A stretch of DNA of 64,000 nucleotides from assembly GCF_021353265.1 (NCBI RefSeq), contig NZ_JAJTWU010000001.1, forward strand, positions 620,001 through 684,000, written 5' to 3'. This document shows positions 44,102 through 55,736 of this stretch, piece after piece. Both the position numbers and the translations under genes were made by a program. The DNA comes from Pelomonas cellulosilytica. GTDB lineage: Bacteria; Pseudomonadota; Gammaproteobacteria; Burkholderiales; Burkholderiaceae_C. Under the pieces are notes generated by a model. That model had not been told where the DNA came from. It worked only from the letters and a program-made list of their open reading frames with translations, and did no database searches. Positions within the stretch are counted from its first letter, which is position 1; every line of letters starts with the position of its first letter.

Positions 44102-45391
44102 TCAGGGGTGCAGCCGGTCCCGCCGCGCCAGCGCCGGAAAGAGCCTGAACCACAGCGCCACGACCGCCAGCACGCCGAAGCCACCTAGCAGCACCGATCC
44201 CACGGGCCCCAGCACAGCGGCCGTGGCGCCGGATTCGAACTCGCCGAGCTGGTTGCTGGCGCCGATGAAGACCGAGTTCACCGCGCCGACGCGGCCGCGC
44301 ATGTCGTCGGGCGTCTCCAGCTGCACGATGGACTGGCGTATGACGACGCTGACCATGTCGGCCGCGCCGCTGACCAGCAGCACGAGGAACGCGACGATGA
44401 AAGACGACGTCAGCGCGAAGCCGATCATCGCCAGGCCGAACACCGCCACGGCGCCGAGCAGCCAGTGCCCTGCACGCCGTGTGATGGGCCGCCGGGCGAA
44501 CCAGAGGCCGACGACCACTGCGCCGACCGCGGGCGCCGACCGCAGCAGGCCCAGGCCCTCGGGCCCGGTGTGCAGGATGTCCCGCGCGAAGATCGGCAGC
44601 AACGCGGTGGCGCCGCCCAGCAACACGGCGAACAGGTCCAGCGAGATCGCCCCCAGCATGACGGGCCGCTGCCAGATGAAGCGGATGCCGGCCGTCAGTT
44701 GCGCCAGCCCGGGGGCCGCACGCTGCGGCGCGGCGGCCCGGTGGCGCAGGGCCAGCACGCCGGCCACGGCCGTCGCCAGCAGCAGCAGCGACACGCCGTA
44801 GACCAGCGCCGCACCCCAATGCGCGGCCGCGCCGGACTGGCCGTCGTGCGCCAGGCCGGCCGCCGCCGGCCCCAGGCCGTACAGCACGCCACCCAAGGCC
44901 GGCCCCGCGATGATGGCGGCCTGCATCGTCGAGCTGGCCGCCGCGACGGCGCGCGGCAGCAGGGCCGGAGGCACCAGCGCCGGCATCAGCGCCTGCTGCG
45001 CCGGCATTTGCAGCGCCCGCGCGCAGCCCAGCAGCACCGACAGGCCGAGGATCAATGACGGCGCCACCCAGCCGCCCACGCTGGCCAGCGCGAGGCAGGC
45101 AGCCACCAGCAGCTGCAGGCCCAGGCTGCCCGCCAGCAGCAGGCGGCGGTCGTGCTGGTCGACGAGGTGGCCAGCCGGCAGTGTCAGCAGCAGCGCCGGC
45201 AGGAACTGCGCCAGGCCGACCAGGCCCAGTTGCCAGGCGCTGGCGGTCAGGTCGTACATCTGCCAGCCCAGCGCCACCATCAGCATCTGGTTGGCCGCGC
45301 CGCCGGTCACGCGGGCCGCGAGCAGGCGGTGGTAGTCGGTGTGGTCACGCAGGCGGGGAGGGCGGTGCTCGGCAACATCTTCCAGGGGCAT
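44102..45391 (-). CDS. MFS transporter, enterobactin-exporter/drug-efflux type
   Basis: The 429-residue protein has twelve hydrophobic segments. Family motifs include QMYDLTASAWQLGLVGLAQF, PALLLTLPAGHLVDQHDRRL (MFS motif A) and VSVVIRQSIVQLETPDDMRG with RVGAVNSVFIGASNQLGEFE, which is typical of the MFS_3/EntS group. It should export a small molecule by proton antiport. The convergent PHP hydrolase ends 18 bases away; the divergent radical SAM gene starts 106 bases from its start. Substrate is unknown. Confidence 0.85.
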   Translation of the reverse strand: MPLEDVAEHRPPRLRDHTDYHRLLAARVTGGAANQMLMVALGWQMYDLTASAWQLGLVGLAQFLPALLLTLPAGHLVDQHDRRLLLAGSLGLQLLVAACLALASVGGWVAPSLILGLSVLLGCARALQMPAQQALMPALVPPALLPRAVAAASSTMQAAIIAGPALGGVLYGLGPAAAGLAHDGQSGAAAHWGAALVYGVSLLLLATAVAGVLALRHRAAAPQRAAPGLAQLTAGIRFIWQRPVMLGAISLDLFAVLLGGATALLPIFARDILHTGPEGLGLLRSAPAVGAVVVGLWFARRPITRRAGHWLLGAVAVFGLAMIGFALTSSFIVAFLVLLVSGAADMVSVVIRQSIVQLETPDDMRGRVGAVNSVFIGASNQLGEFESGATAAVLGPVGSVLLGGFGVLAVVALWFRLFPALARRDRLHP

Positions 45392-45480
45392 CGGGGCAGT
45401 CTAGGGCCTACGCCGCGAGCGCCCTGTGGCGCGGCGCCCGGGACTCGGGCACATCAGAACGGTAGGCAAGGTTTCAAATG

Positions 45481-45496
45481 CTGTATATATTCACAG
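45481..45496 (+). promoter_or_regulatory. LexA (SOS) box
   Basis: CTGTATATATTCACAG matches the LexA consensus CTG-N10-CAG with the AT-rich core TATATAT. It ends one base before the ATG at 45498. The TATATA at 45484-45489 could also be the -10 element, so repressor and polymerase would compete for the same bases. Confidence 0.85.
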
Positions 45497-45497
45497 T

Positions 45498-46622
45498 ATG
45501 CCGCCTGCCCCCACCCGCATCGCCGCCGCCCAGCCGGCGCTCGTCCCGGTCGACTCCATCAAGGGGCGCGGCACGGCCACGGCCATGCCGCATCGCTTCG
45601 AGCAGCGGGAGCGGGAGCAGCACGACGATGGCTGGGGCTCGCTGGACCAACTCGCCACCGAAGAACAGCTGCCGCCGGCCACCCAGGTCATCGAGGAGCA
45701 GGCCGGCAAGATCATCTCCAGCAACCAGTCGCCGGACATCACGTTCGACTACTCCATCAACCCCTACCGGGGTTGCGAGCACGGCTGCATCTACTGCTTT
45801 GCGCGGCCGACGCACAGCTACCTGAACCTGTCGCCGGGGCTGGACTTCGAGACGCGGATCATCGCCAAGGTCAACGCGGCCGAGCGGCTGCGCGAGACGC
45901 TGGCCGGCGCGCGCTACGAGCCGCGCTCGCTGGTGCTGGGCACGGCGACGGACGCCTACCAGCCGGTGGAGCGCCGACTGGGCCTCACGCGCCGCATCAT
46001 CGAAGTGCTGGCCGAGTCGCAGCACCCGTTTTCCGTCGTCACGAAGAGCAGCGGCATCGAGCGCGACATGGACCTCATCGCCCCGATGGCCGCGCAGGGG
46101 CTGGTGTCAGTCTACCTGTCGGTGACGACGCTGGACAACGACCTCGCCCGCATCCTTGAGCCCCGCGCCGCTGCACCGGCGCGGCGGCTGCGCACGATCC
46201 AGGCACTGGCGGACGCGGGCGTGCCGGTGGGCGTCAGCGTGTCGCCCGTCATTCCCTTCATCAACGAGCCGGAGCTGGAGCGCATCCTGGAGGCCGCCCA
46301 TGCAGCCGGCGCCAGCAGCGCCTTCAGCATCCCGGTGCGGCTGCCCTGGGAGGTGAATCCACTGTTCCAGGACTGGCTGCAGCGCCATTTCCCCGACCGC
46401 GCCGAGCGCGTGATGGCCCGCATCCGCGACATGCGTGGCGGCAAGGACAACGACGCGCGCTTCGGCACGCGCTTCACGGGCGAGGGCGTCTGGGCGGAGC
46501 TGCTGCAGGCGCGGCTGCGTCGGGCCATCGCCAAGCTGGGGCTGCGCAACGAGCGGCGGCCGGTGCAGCTGGCGCTGTTCACGCCGCCACGCAAGCCGTC
46601 CGCGCAGGGCAGCCTGTTCTAG
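45498..46622 (+). CDS. PA0069-family radical SAM protein (SplB-like)
   Basis: The 374-residue protein has KGRGTATAMPHRFE, then SPDITFDYSINPYRGCEHGC and IYCFARP with the iron-sulfur cysteines C93, C97 and C100 (CxxxCxxC). It belongs to the PA0069 group, related to spore photoproduct lyase, with no proven reaction. The ATG at 45498 is the only start codon between the LexA box and the conserved region. A GTG upstream at 45426 would put the LexA box inside the gene. Pseudomonas aeruginosa PA0069 is known to belong to the LexA regulon, which fits this site. Confidence 0.9.
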   Translation: MPPAPTRIAAAQPALVPVDSIKGRGTATAMPHRFEQREREQHDDGWGSLDQLATEEQLPPATQVIEEQAGKIISSNQSPDITFDYSINPYRGCEHGCIYCFARPTHSYLNLSPGLDFETRIIAKVNAAERLRETLAGARYEPRSLVLGTATDAYQPVERRLGLTRRIIEVLAESQHPFSVVTKSSGIERDMDLIAPMAAQGLVSVYLSVTTLDNDLARILEPRAAAPARRLRTIQALADAGVPVGVSVSPVIPFINEPELERILEAAHAAGASSAFSIPVRLPWEVNPLFQDWLQRHFPDRAERVMARIRDMRGGKDNDARFGTRFTGEGVWAELLQARLRRAIAKLGLRNERRPVQLALFTPPRKPSAQGSLF

Positions 46623-46631
46623 CCAGGCGCC

Positions 46632-48317
46632 TCATCGCCGGCAGCCGGCCAGCAGGTCCCACTCGGGCTTGTAGACGTCCGCCCGGGCCCCCACCCAGCC
46701 CATGACTGTGTGGAAGAGGTTGTCATGCGATGCCGGCTGGTCCCGCAGGCTGCCGAGGCAGCCGGGCTTCAGCGACGCGGCGGTCGCCCCGCCCTCCGGC
46801 ACCCACAGGATCATCGGCACATGCGTCTGTTCCTTGGGTGCCATCGCATAGGGCATGCCGTGCAGGTACAGCCCGTTCTCGCCGAGCGATTCGCCGTGGT
46901 CCGACACATAGAGCATGCCGGTGTCGAAGCGCGCCGACCGCGCCTGCAGCCAGCCGATGGCGCGGGTCAGCAGCCGGTCAGTCGTCACCAGCGTGTTGTC
47001 GTAGGCGTTGACCACTTGCTCTCGCTGGCATTGTTGCAGCGTGTTGCTCTTGCACTCAGGCTGGAAGGGCTTGAGGTCGGGCGGCGAGCGCTTGAAGTAG
47101 GCCGGGCCGTGGCTGCCCATCTGGTGCATGACCAGCACGAGGCCGCGCTTGAGACGCTCCGGGTCGAGCGCGGCAATGCGCTTGTCCAGCTCGTGCAGCA
47201 GCGCCTCGTCAAAGCATTCCTCCTCGCCGAGCTCATCCTTGCTGCACAGGCCGGCCGGCAGCGGCGCGGCGCCGTCGGGCAGCTTGGCGGTGGGGCTGTG
47301 GGGAACGCGGTCGCACAGGCCTTTGCAGCCGCTCTGGTTGTCCAGCCACAGCACGGCCAGTCCCGCGCGCTGCAGCACGTCGAGCAGGTTCTCCTGCGGC
47401 TTGTCGGCGTCGAAGCCGGCACGCCCCTGCGGCGCGAACATGCAGGGCAGGGATGCGGCGGTTGCCGTGCCGCAGGACGTGACCTGGCGCAGGCTGACGA
47501 GGCTCGGGCCTTGCAGCTTGGTGAGCTCGGGGTTGGTGGGGCGCGCGTAGCCATTGAGACTGAAGTTCATGCCGCGTGCCGTTTCGCCGACGACGAACAG
47601 CAGTAGCGGCGGCTTGCTGCCGTCGGGCCGCGGCAGCAGCCGCGCGTCTGCACCGATGACGACCGGGGGGCCCTTGGGCCCGGACAGGCTGCGGACGCCG
47701 ACGATGCTGACCGAGTAGACAGCGTTCAGCGGCGTGACCATGTAGCGGATGCTCTTGTAGTTGCGCATCGTCGACGACAGCGTCGCGAACACGCTCAGCG
47801 CCAGCAGCACCATCGCGACGAGGCCGAGCGCAAAGCCGGCCAGGTTGCCGCCCAGGCGGCGCGGCAGCGCCTGCGCTGGCGCCGCGGGACGGCGCAGCAG
47901 CCACCAGGCAGGCAGCGCGCCCAGCAGCGCGAGGCTGGCGAACAGCCGCCAGCTCAGCAGGTCACGCGTCTCGCGAACGTCGGTCTGCACCATGTTCACG
48001 ACCATCGTCGGGTCGAACACGATGCCGTAACTGCCGATGAAATAGGCCAGGGCGCCGCTGGCCAGCAGCAGCACGACCAGCACGCCCTTGATGAGCCGCG
48101 GCCAGGCCAGCAGGCTCAGCACGGCGCCGGTGGCGGCCGTCACCATGCCTGCAAAAGCGAGCGTGAAGCCGACGCCCACGCCGGGCAACGTATTCAGCTG
48201 CTGCCAGAGCGGCCAGTTGGCGAGCAGGCCCATCCACGCCGCGGCCAGCCAGGCCTGGGAGAGGGGACGCGAGGTGTCAGGGCGGAACCAGGCCAGGAGG
48301 CGTTTGAGCACGGACAT
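46632..48317 (-). CDS. Lipid A phosphoethanolamine transferase (EptA family)
   Basis: The 561-residue protein has five N-terminal hydrophobic segments (to about residue 180) and a periplasmic sulfatase-fold domain. The phosphoethanolamine-accepting Thr lies in VVGETARGMNFSLNGYARPT; further motifs are LVLVMHQMGSHGPAYFKRSP and YVSDHGESLGENGLYLHGMP with metal ligands. EptA-type enzymes move phosphoethanolamine to lipid A phosphates and lower the affinity of polymyxin-like peptides. Multiple Cys residues (for example SGCKGLCDRVPHS) should form disulfides. It converges on the radical SAM gene with nine bases between. Confidence 0.92.
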   Translation of the reverse strand: MSVLKRLLAWFRPDTSRPLSQAWLAAAWMGLLANWPLWQQLNTLPGVGVGFTLAFAGMVTAATGAVLSLLAWPRLIKGVLVVLLLASGALAYFIGSYGIVFDPTMVVNMVQTDVRETRDLLSWRLFASLALLGALPAWWLLRRPAAPAQALPRRLGGNLAGFALGLVAMVLLALSVFATLSSTMRNYKSIRYMVTPLNAVYSVSIVGVRSLSGPKGPPVVIGADARLLPRPDGSKPPLLLFVVGETARGMNFSLNGYARPTNPELTKLQGPSLVSLRQVTSCGTATAASLPCMFAPQGRAGFDADKPQENLLDVLQRAGLAVLWLDNQSGCKGLCDRVPHSPTAKLPDGAAPLPAGLCSKDELGEEECFDEALLHELDKRIAALDPERLKRGLVLVMHQMGSHGPAYFKRSPPDLKPFQPECKSNTLQQCQREQVVNAYDNTLVTTDRLLTRAIGWLQARSARFDTGMLYVSDHGESLGENGLYLHGMPYAMAPKEQTHVPMILWVPEGGATAASLKPGCLGSLRDQPASHDNLFHTVMGWVGARADVYKPEWDLLAGCRR

Positions 48318-48390
48318 CGGGAGTGGTGATGGGGATGAAGCCGGCGCGCATTCTCGCGGCCCGTGCGCCAGTCCGGCGCGTGCGACGACG

Positions 48391-50058
48391 TCAGGCGGCT
48401 TCGGCCGGCGCCGACGCCGCCTTCGGCGCCTCCGCCGTCGGCGCGCGCAGCACCACGCCGCCGGCCGTGCGGGCCTTAAGCGGGCCGCCGGCCATGGGCT
48501 TGACGTAGCGGTCGTGCAGATCGTCGATCTGGATGCCCAGCGCCTCGGCGTTGTCGATCTTGTCGGCGTGCCTTTTCAGCACGAGGCCCGCCATGTCGAT
48601 GAGCTTGCCGTTGCGCGTCAGGCGGCCCTGTTCGATGAGCAGCTCGACGGCGATCTTGGCGCTGCCGCGCAGCGAATGCCGCATGGCCGTCTCGGCCACG
48701 TTGAAGATCCGGTGGTGGCACTCGCGGTACTGCTCGGCCGCGCCCTGGTGGGTCTCGGTCATCGCCACGAGGATCTCGGTGCTGGCCTTGGCCGTGCAGT
48801 AGCGCATGCCCAGGCCGTGCAGGATGGGCATCATCTCTTCCAGCTCGACTTCCTGGCTGGACAGACGGATCCACAGCGCCGTCAGCAGTGACGCGGCTTC
48901 GAGGTCGAAGTTGCCGGCCGAGGCGTGCTCGGTGAACTCGCGCGCGACGATCATCGCCTGCCCGACGCGGCGGTCCATCAGGAAGGCGAGGCCGCGGAAG
49001 ACGAGGTCGAAGCGCTGCAGCCGGATCGAACCCGGCGACCGCTCGAGCGCTGCGCCGAGTGCGTCGTGGGCGTACTTGAAGCCCTTGAAGTCCTTTGCAT
49101 CGAAGCGCATCAGCCCGATGAGCACGAGGCTGAGCATGTCGAACAGCTTGGAGCGCAGGCCCTGCGACATTGCGCGCTCCAGCATGCGCAGCGCGTCGGC
49201 GCGCTGGCCTACGTAGAAGCCCAGCGACCCGCAGCGCTGCAGCCGCAGCAGGCAGCCGGGCGTCAGCGTGGCCGCGGTCTGGTAGGTCTTCAGCGCCTCG
49301 GTGAGATCGCCCTGTTCCATCTGCACATGGCCCAGCAGATCGTGGGAGTCAGCGTAGTCGGGCAGCTCGCCGATGAGGTTCTCCAGCGTGCGGCGGGCCT
49401 GTTGCAGGTTGCCGCCGGCCAGCTCCGTGCGCGCCACGCCCAGCCGCGCCCACGGCACGGTCTTGGCGGCGATGATGGCTTCGTACAGCGTGCGTGCGTC
49501 ATCGAAGCGCTTCAGGCGCAGCAGCAGCTCGGCACCGATGCGCGCGGCGTACAGCCAGTACTTGCCCTTGGCCTCGAAGCGCGCGAGGCACAGGTTGGCG
49601 GCGGTCTCGAAATCCTGGTTCTCGATGGCCTCGAAAATGTCCTTCAGCACGCGCTTGCGGTGCCGCGCGCTGGCCAACCGCTCCGCGAGGTTGGCGCTGG
49701 TGTATGGCTTGATGAGGTAGGCGTCCAGCGCGGCTTCCGCGGCCTCTGCCACCTTGGCGTAGGTGGCTTCGCTCGTCACCATGATGAACACGGTGGAATA
49801 GGGCAGCAGGCCTTCGCGCCGCAGTTCGTCGAGCAGGTCCTGCCCCGAGGTCTCGCTGGCGTCGAAGTGGTAGTCGCACAGCACGATGTCGTAGGTCTGG
49901 TGCTCCAGCATGACGCGCGCGTCTTTCACGCGCGGCGTCTGGCGCACGGTGCCCACGCCCAGGTCACGAAGCTGGGCCGACATCAGGCTGCGTGAGTTGG
50001 CGTTGCTGTCGATGATCAGCGCCGTCGCATCCTGGATGTTCTGGTCCATCAGGAACAC
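48391..50058 (-). CDS. Response regulator with REC domain and TPR-like repeats
   Basis: The 555-residue protein begins with a receiver domain (LIIDSNANSRSLMSAQLRDL; phospho-acceptor D62 in DIVLCDYHF; MVTSEA; AYLIKPYT). The rest, about residues 130-530, is helical with TPR-like repeats such as LLGHVQMEQGDLTEALKTYQ; there is no DNA-binding or enzymatic domain. It probably works through protein contacts. The acidic pair of the phosphorylation pocket is DS instead of DD. The GTG at 50058 lies four bases after AAGGAGG; an ATG at 50049 is an alternative start. No histidine kinase is adjacent. Confidence 0.82.
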   Translation of the reverse strand: MFLMDQNIQDATALIIDSNANSRSLMSAQLRDLGVGTVRQTPRVKDARVMLEHQTYDIVLCDYHFDASETSGQDLLDELRREGLLPYSTVFIMVTSEATYAKVAEAAEAALDAYLIKPYTSANLAERLASARHRKRVLKDIFEAIENQDFETAANLCLARFEAKGKYWLYAARIGAELLLRLKRFDDARTLYEAIIAAKTVPWARLGVARTELAGGNLQQARRTLENLIGELPDYADSHDLLGHVQMEQGDLTEALKTYQTAATLTPGCLLRLQRCGSLGFYVGQRADALRMLERAMSQGLRSKLFDMLSLVLIGLMRFDAKDFKGFKYAHDALGAALERSPGSIRLQRFDLVFRGLAFLMDRRVGQAMIVAREFTEHASAGNFDLEAASLLTALWIRLSSQEVELEEMMPILHGLGMRYCTAKASTEILVAMTETHQGAAEQYRECHHRIFNVAETAMRHSLRGSAKIAVELLIEQGRLTRNGKLIDMAGLVLKRHADKIDNAEALGIQIDDLHDRYVKPMAGGPLKARTAGGVVLRAPTAEAPKAASAPAEAA

Positions 50059-50256
50059 GCAGCCTCCTTCCCCGGCCGCGGGCCGTGGACTGTGAGCGGA
50101 GCTTGCGTGGGTGCGATCACTTATGAGTCATCGGAATGACAGCGCACGACTTTAGGGTGTATGAGGCACGAAGGGAGAGCGGGTTGACCAGCACGTCGAC
50201 GGCATCCGTGACATCCGACGCGGCGGTCAGTCCGCAGGCGAGCCGCCGCGGGCATG

Positions 50257-50290
50257 AAAAAAGCCGCAGGCCCGCGAGGGCGCTGCGGCT
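50257..50290 (-). terminator. Intrinsic terminator of dnaJ
   Basis: Read on the minus strand, AGCCGCAG pairs with CTGCGGCT around an inner GCCC-TCGC-GGGC stem, and the hairpin is followed by a run of six T (the A-run at 50257-50262 on the plus strand). It lies 23 bases after the dnaJ stop. Confidence 0.85.
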
Positions 50291-50312
50291 GATCGAGCCG
50301 GAACGGTGCCGT

Positions 50313-51464
<1,152 letters not shown>

Positions 51465-51483
51465 GGCTGTCTTTCAAGGCAAA

Positions 51484-51514
51484 GGCCCGGGTGCGCCGTG
51501 AGCGCTCCCGGGCC
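51484..51514 (-). terminator. Hairpin between dnaK and dnaJ
   Basis: GGCCCGGG (51484-51491) and CCCGGGCC (51507-51514) are exact complements, with four more pairs inside (GCGC/GCGC). A short T-run follows on the minus strand. It probably reduces dnaJ transcription relative to dnaK. Confidence 0.6.
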
Positions 51515-51532
51515 GTGAAGTCACGGGAGGGC

Positions 51533-53485
<1,953 letters not shown>

Positions 53486-53522
53486 TTGTTCTGCTCCTGA
53501 AGAGATGCTTGGATGCTGTTTG

Positions 53523-53550
53523 ATTTGTGGATAACTCGGCCGCGTTCAAG
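53523..53550 (-). promoter_or_regulatory. Probable sigma-32 promoter for dnaK, overlapping a DnaA box
   Basis: On the minus strand CTTGAAC (53544-53550) and CCACAAAT (53523-53530) are 13 bases apart, a fair match to the sigma-32 consensus CTTGAAA-N13-CCCCATNT. The -10 part overlaps TTATCCACA (53526-53534, minus strand), an exact DnaA box. The -35 match is good; the -10 match is about 5 of 8. Confidence 0.5.
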
Positions 53551-53567
53551 GGGCGGCAGGCTGTGAA

Positions 53568-54089
53568 TTACTTCGGCGCCGCGACAGTCACCAACGCCGG
53601 GCGCAGCACGCGATCGGCAATGAGGAAGCCCTTCTGCAGCACCGTCACGACCGTGTTGGCGTCCTGCTCGGCGGGCACCATCGAGATGGCCTGGTGCTGA
53701 TGCGGGTCGAACTTGGTGCCGGCGGGCGGGTTCACCTCGATAACCTTGTTGCGCTCCAGCGCGCTGGCCAGTTGGCGGCGCGTGGCGTGCACGCCCTCCA
53801 GCACCGTCTCGACGGCGGCGCCTGGGGTGGCGATCGCAGCTTCCATGCTGTCCATCACCGGCAGCATCGCCTCGGCGAAGGCTTCGACGGCGAACTTGCG
53901 TGCCTTGGCGATGTCTTCATCGGCGCGGCGGCGCACGTTCTCGACCTCGGCCTTGGCGCGCAGGTAGGCATCGCTCATCTCGGCGAGGCGACCTTCCAGC
54001 TCGGCGATCTTGATCTCGGGGTTCAGTTCAGCGGCCGTGGGCTCGGTGGCGCCGGCGCCGTCTTCGGGCAGGGGGGTGTCGGTCGTCAT
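53568..54089 (-). CDS. grpE: Nucleotide exchange factor GrpE
   Basis: The 173-residue protein contains a long N-terminal helix ([40 protein letters not shown]) and the C-terminal [19 protein letters not shown] and [14 protein letters not shown], the GrpE signature. It releases ADP from DnaK. The ATG at 54089 is preferred: an in-frame start further upstream (54194) would include the sigma-32 promoter. It leads the grpE-dnaK-dnaJ heat-shock operon. Confidence 0.97.
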   Translation of the reverse strand: MTTDTPLPEDGAGATEPTAAELNPEIKIAELEGRLAEMSDAYLRAKAEVENVRRRADEDIAKARKFAVEAFAEAMLPVMDSMEAAIATPGAAVETVLEGVHATRRQLASALERNKVIEVNPPAGTKFDPHQHQAISMVPAEQDANTVVTVLQKGFLIADRVLRPALVTVAAPK

Positions 54090-54115
54090 GGCAAAAAGGG
54101 GTCGGAATCGCGCTG

Positions 54116-54143
54116 ACGTGGGGCGCGATGTCCCGGTTTCAAG
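54116..54143 (-). promoter_or_regulatory. Sigma-32 (RpoH) promoter of grpE
   Basis: On the minus strand CTTGAAA (54137-54143) and CCCCACGT (54116-54123) are separated by 13 bases, nearly identical to the RpoH consensus CTTGAAA-N13-CCCCATNT. It begins about 30 bases before the grpE start. Confidence 0.88.
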
Positions 54144-54171
54144 AGGGGAGATCGGAAAAGGTTTATCCGGG

Positions 54172-54597
54172 TCAACCCGGATCGTCCAAGTCATCGACCG
54201 AAACCGACCACCGTTCCCAATCCGCCAGGCGGCGGCGGTCCTGCTTGGTGGGGCGGCCCTGTTCGATGGCGGCGGCGGGCTCGGGTGCCAGGCGGCGCGC
54301 CTCGGCCGCTGCCTCTCGGGCCGTGATGCTGGCGGACGTCTCGGCGTAGAGCAGTTGCGCCTGTGGCGCCGGGCCGCGCTGGGCGGACAGGCCCTTGACC
54401 TCCACCTCGCGCGTCACGGCGCCGGTGCGGATGGTCAAAAGCTCGCCCACCTTGACGTCCCGCGCCGGCTTGACCGGCTGGCCGCCCACGCGCACGCGGC
54501 CGAGGTTGATCTCCTCGACGGCCAGGGCGCGTGTCTTGTAGAAGCGGGCTGCCCAGAGCCACTTGTCCAGCCGCATGCCGGACGAGGCGTCGCTCAT
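54172..54597 (-). CDS. S4-domain RNA-binding protein (Hsp15 family)
   Basis: The 141-residue product begins [20 protein letters not shown], followed by [20 protein letters not shown], the S4 RNA-binding motif as in Hsp15 (HslR), and has a basic C-terminal tail ([17 protein letters not shown]). Hsp15 binds stalled 50S subunits carrying peptidyl-tRNA after heat shock. The ATG at 54597 overlaps the hemH stop by ATGA. It lies just upstream of the grpE heat-shock promoter. Confidence 0.87.
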   Translation of the reverse strand: MSDASSGMRLDKWLWAARFYKTRALAVEEINLGRVRVGGQPVKPARDVKVGELLTIRTGAVTREVEVKGLSAQRGPAPQAQLLYAETSASITAREAAAEARRLAPEPAAAIEQGRPTKQDRRRLADWERWSVSVDDLDDPG

Positions 54598-55691
54598 TCG
54601 CGCGCTCCGGCGGCCAGTGCACGCTGGTGCTGCAGCGCCAGCGTGTCCGGGTGCGGCGCGTCGGTCGGCCAGCCTTGCAGGTGGCGCTCGGCCAGCGTGG
54701 CCAGCGCGCGCATCCCGGCGGGATGGTCGTTCAGGCAGGGGATGTAGCCGAAGCGCTGGCCGCCGGCGGCCAGGAAGGCGGCGCGGGCCTCCTGGTTGAT
54801 TTCTTCCAGCGTCTCCAGGCAGTCTGCCGAGAAGCCGGGGCAGATGAGGTCCACCGTCTTCAGGCCGCCCTGGGCGAGCTTGACAAGGCTGGGCTCGGTG
54901 TAGGGCTCCAGCCACTTGGCCTTGCCGAAGCGGCTCTGGAAGGTCACCAGCCACTCGCCGTCCTTCAGTCCCAGCGACTCGGCCAGCAGCCGGCCGGTCT
55001 TCAGGCATTCACAGTGGTACGGGTCGCCCAGGTGCAACGTGCGCTCGGGCATACCGTGGAAGCTCATGACGAGCTTGTCGCCGCGGCCTTCGCGCTGCCA
55101 GTGCTCGCGCACGGTCTGCGCGAGGGCGGCGATGTAGGCCGTGTCGTCGTGGTAGCAGTTGATGAAGCGGAGTTCGGGCACGTGGCGAGTCTGCAGGGCC
55201 CAGTGGGCCACATCGTCGATGACGCTGGCCGTCGTCGCGCCGGAGTACTGCGGGTAGGCCGGCAGCACGAGTACACGGCGCACGCCTTCGCGCTTGAGGG
55301 CGTCCAGCGTAGCGGCGATGGACGGCTCGCCATAGCGCATGGCGAAGGCCACCCGCACTCGCAGGCCGCGCTCGCCGAGGTAGCCTTGCAGCAGCTTGGC
55401 CTGCTTGCTCGTCCACACCTTCAGCGGCGAGCCCTCTGGCGTCCAGACGGTGGCGTATTTGGCGGCCGACTTGGCTGGCCGCACGCGCAGGATGATGCCG
55501 TGCAGGATGAGCGCCCAGACGAGCTTCGGGATCTCGACGACGCGCGGGTCGGCGAGGAACTGCGCGAGGTAGCGCCGCAGCGCGGGTGCGGTGGGCGCTT
55601 CCGGCGTGCCGAGGTTGCACAGCAGCACGGCGGTGTCCGGTCCGGACGGCGTGGCGCCGTGGCGATGCGACGGTTCAGGAAGGAAGGGCAT
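54594..55691 (-). CDS. hemH: Ferrochelatase
   Basis: The 365-residue protein contains AVLLCNLGTPEAPTAPALRR, RVLVLPAYPQYSGATTASVI and KLVMSFHGMPERTL with the catalytic His, then FQSRFGKAKWLEPYTEPSLV and CPGFSADCLETLEEI. It inserts ferrous iron into protoporphyrin IX in the last step of haem synthesis. It overlaps the Hsp15 gene by four bases. It starts 45 bases after the cyclase gene, so it may be transcribed with it. Confidence 0.96.
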   Translation of the reverse strand: MPFLPEPSHRHGATPSGPDTAVLLCNLGTPEAPTAPALRRYLAQFLADPRVVEIPKLVWALILHGIILRVRPAKSAAKYATVWTPEGSPLKVWTSKQAKLLQGYLGERGLRVRVAFAMRYGEPSIAATLDALKREGVRRVLVLPAYPQYSGATTASVIDDVAHWALQTRHVPELRFINCYHDDTAYIAALAQTVREHWQREGRGDKLVMSFHGMPERTLHLGDPYHCECLKTGRLLAESLGLKDGEWLVTFQSRFGKAKWLEPYTEPSLVKLAQGGLKTVDLICPGFSADCLETLEEINQEARAAFLAAGGQRFGYIPCLNDHPAGMRALATLAERHLQGWPTDAPHPDTLALQHQRALAAGARE

Positions 55692-55736
55692 GTCGGTTGT
55701 TGGCGGGTCGAGCGCCGGGGCGCGGGTCGGCCCGCG

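Noticed and set aside
45426-45497. Longer start (GTG 45426) for the radical SAM protein
   Set aside because: The LexA box would lie inside the coding region; the added residues have no similarity to the PA0069 family start.
50059-50312. Possible small gene between the response regulator and dnaJ
   Set aside because: Short open frames here lack ribosome sites and cross the dnaJ terminator; the interval is best explained as promoter plus terminator.
54090-54194. 35-residue N-terminal extension of GrpE
   Set aside because: It would translate through the near-consensus sigma-32 promoter and has no family similarity.
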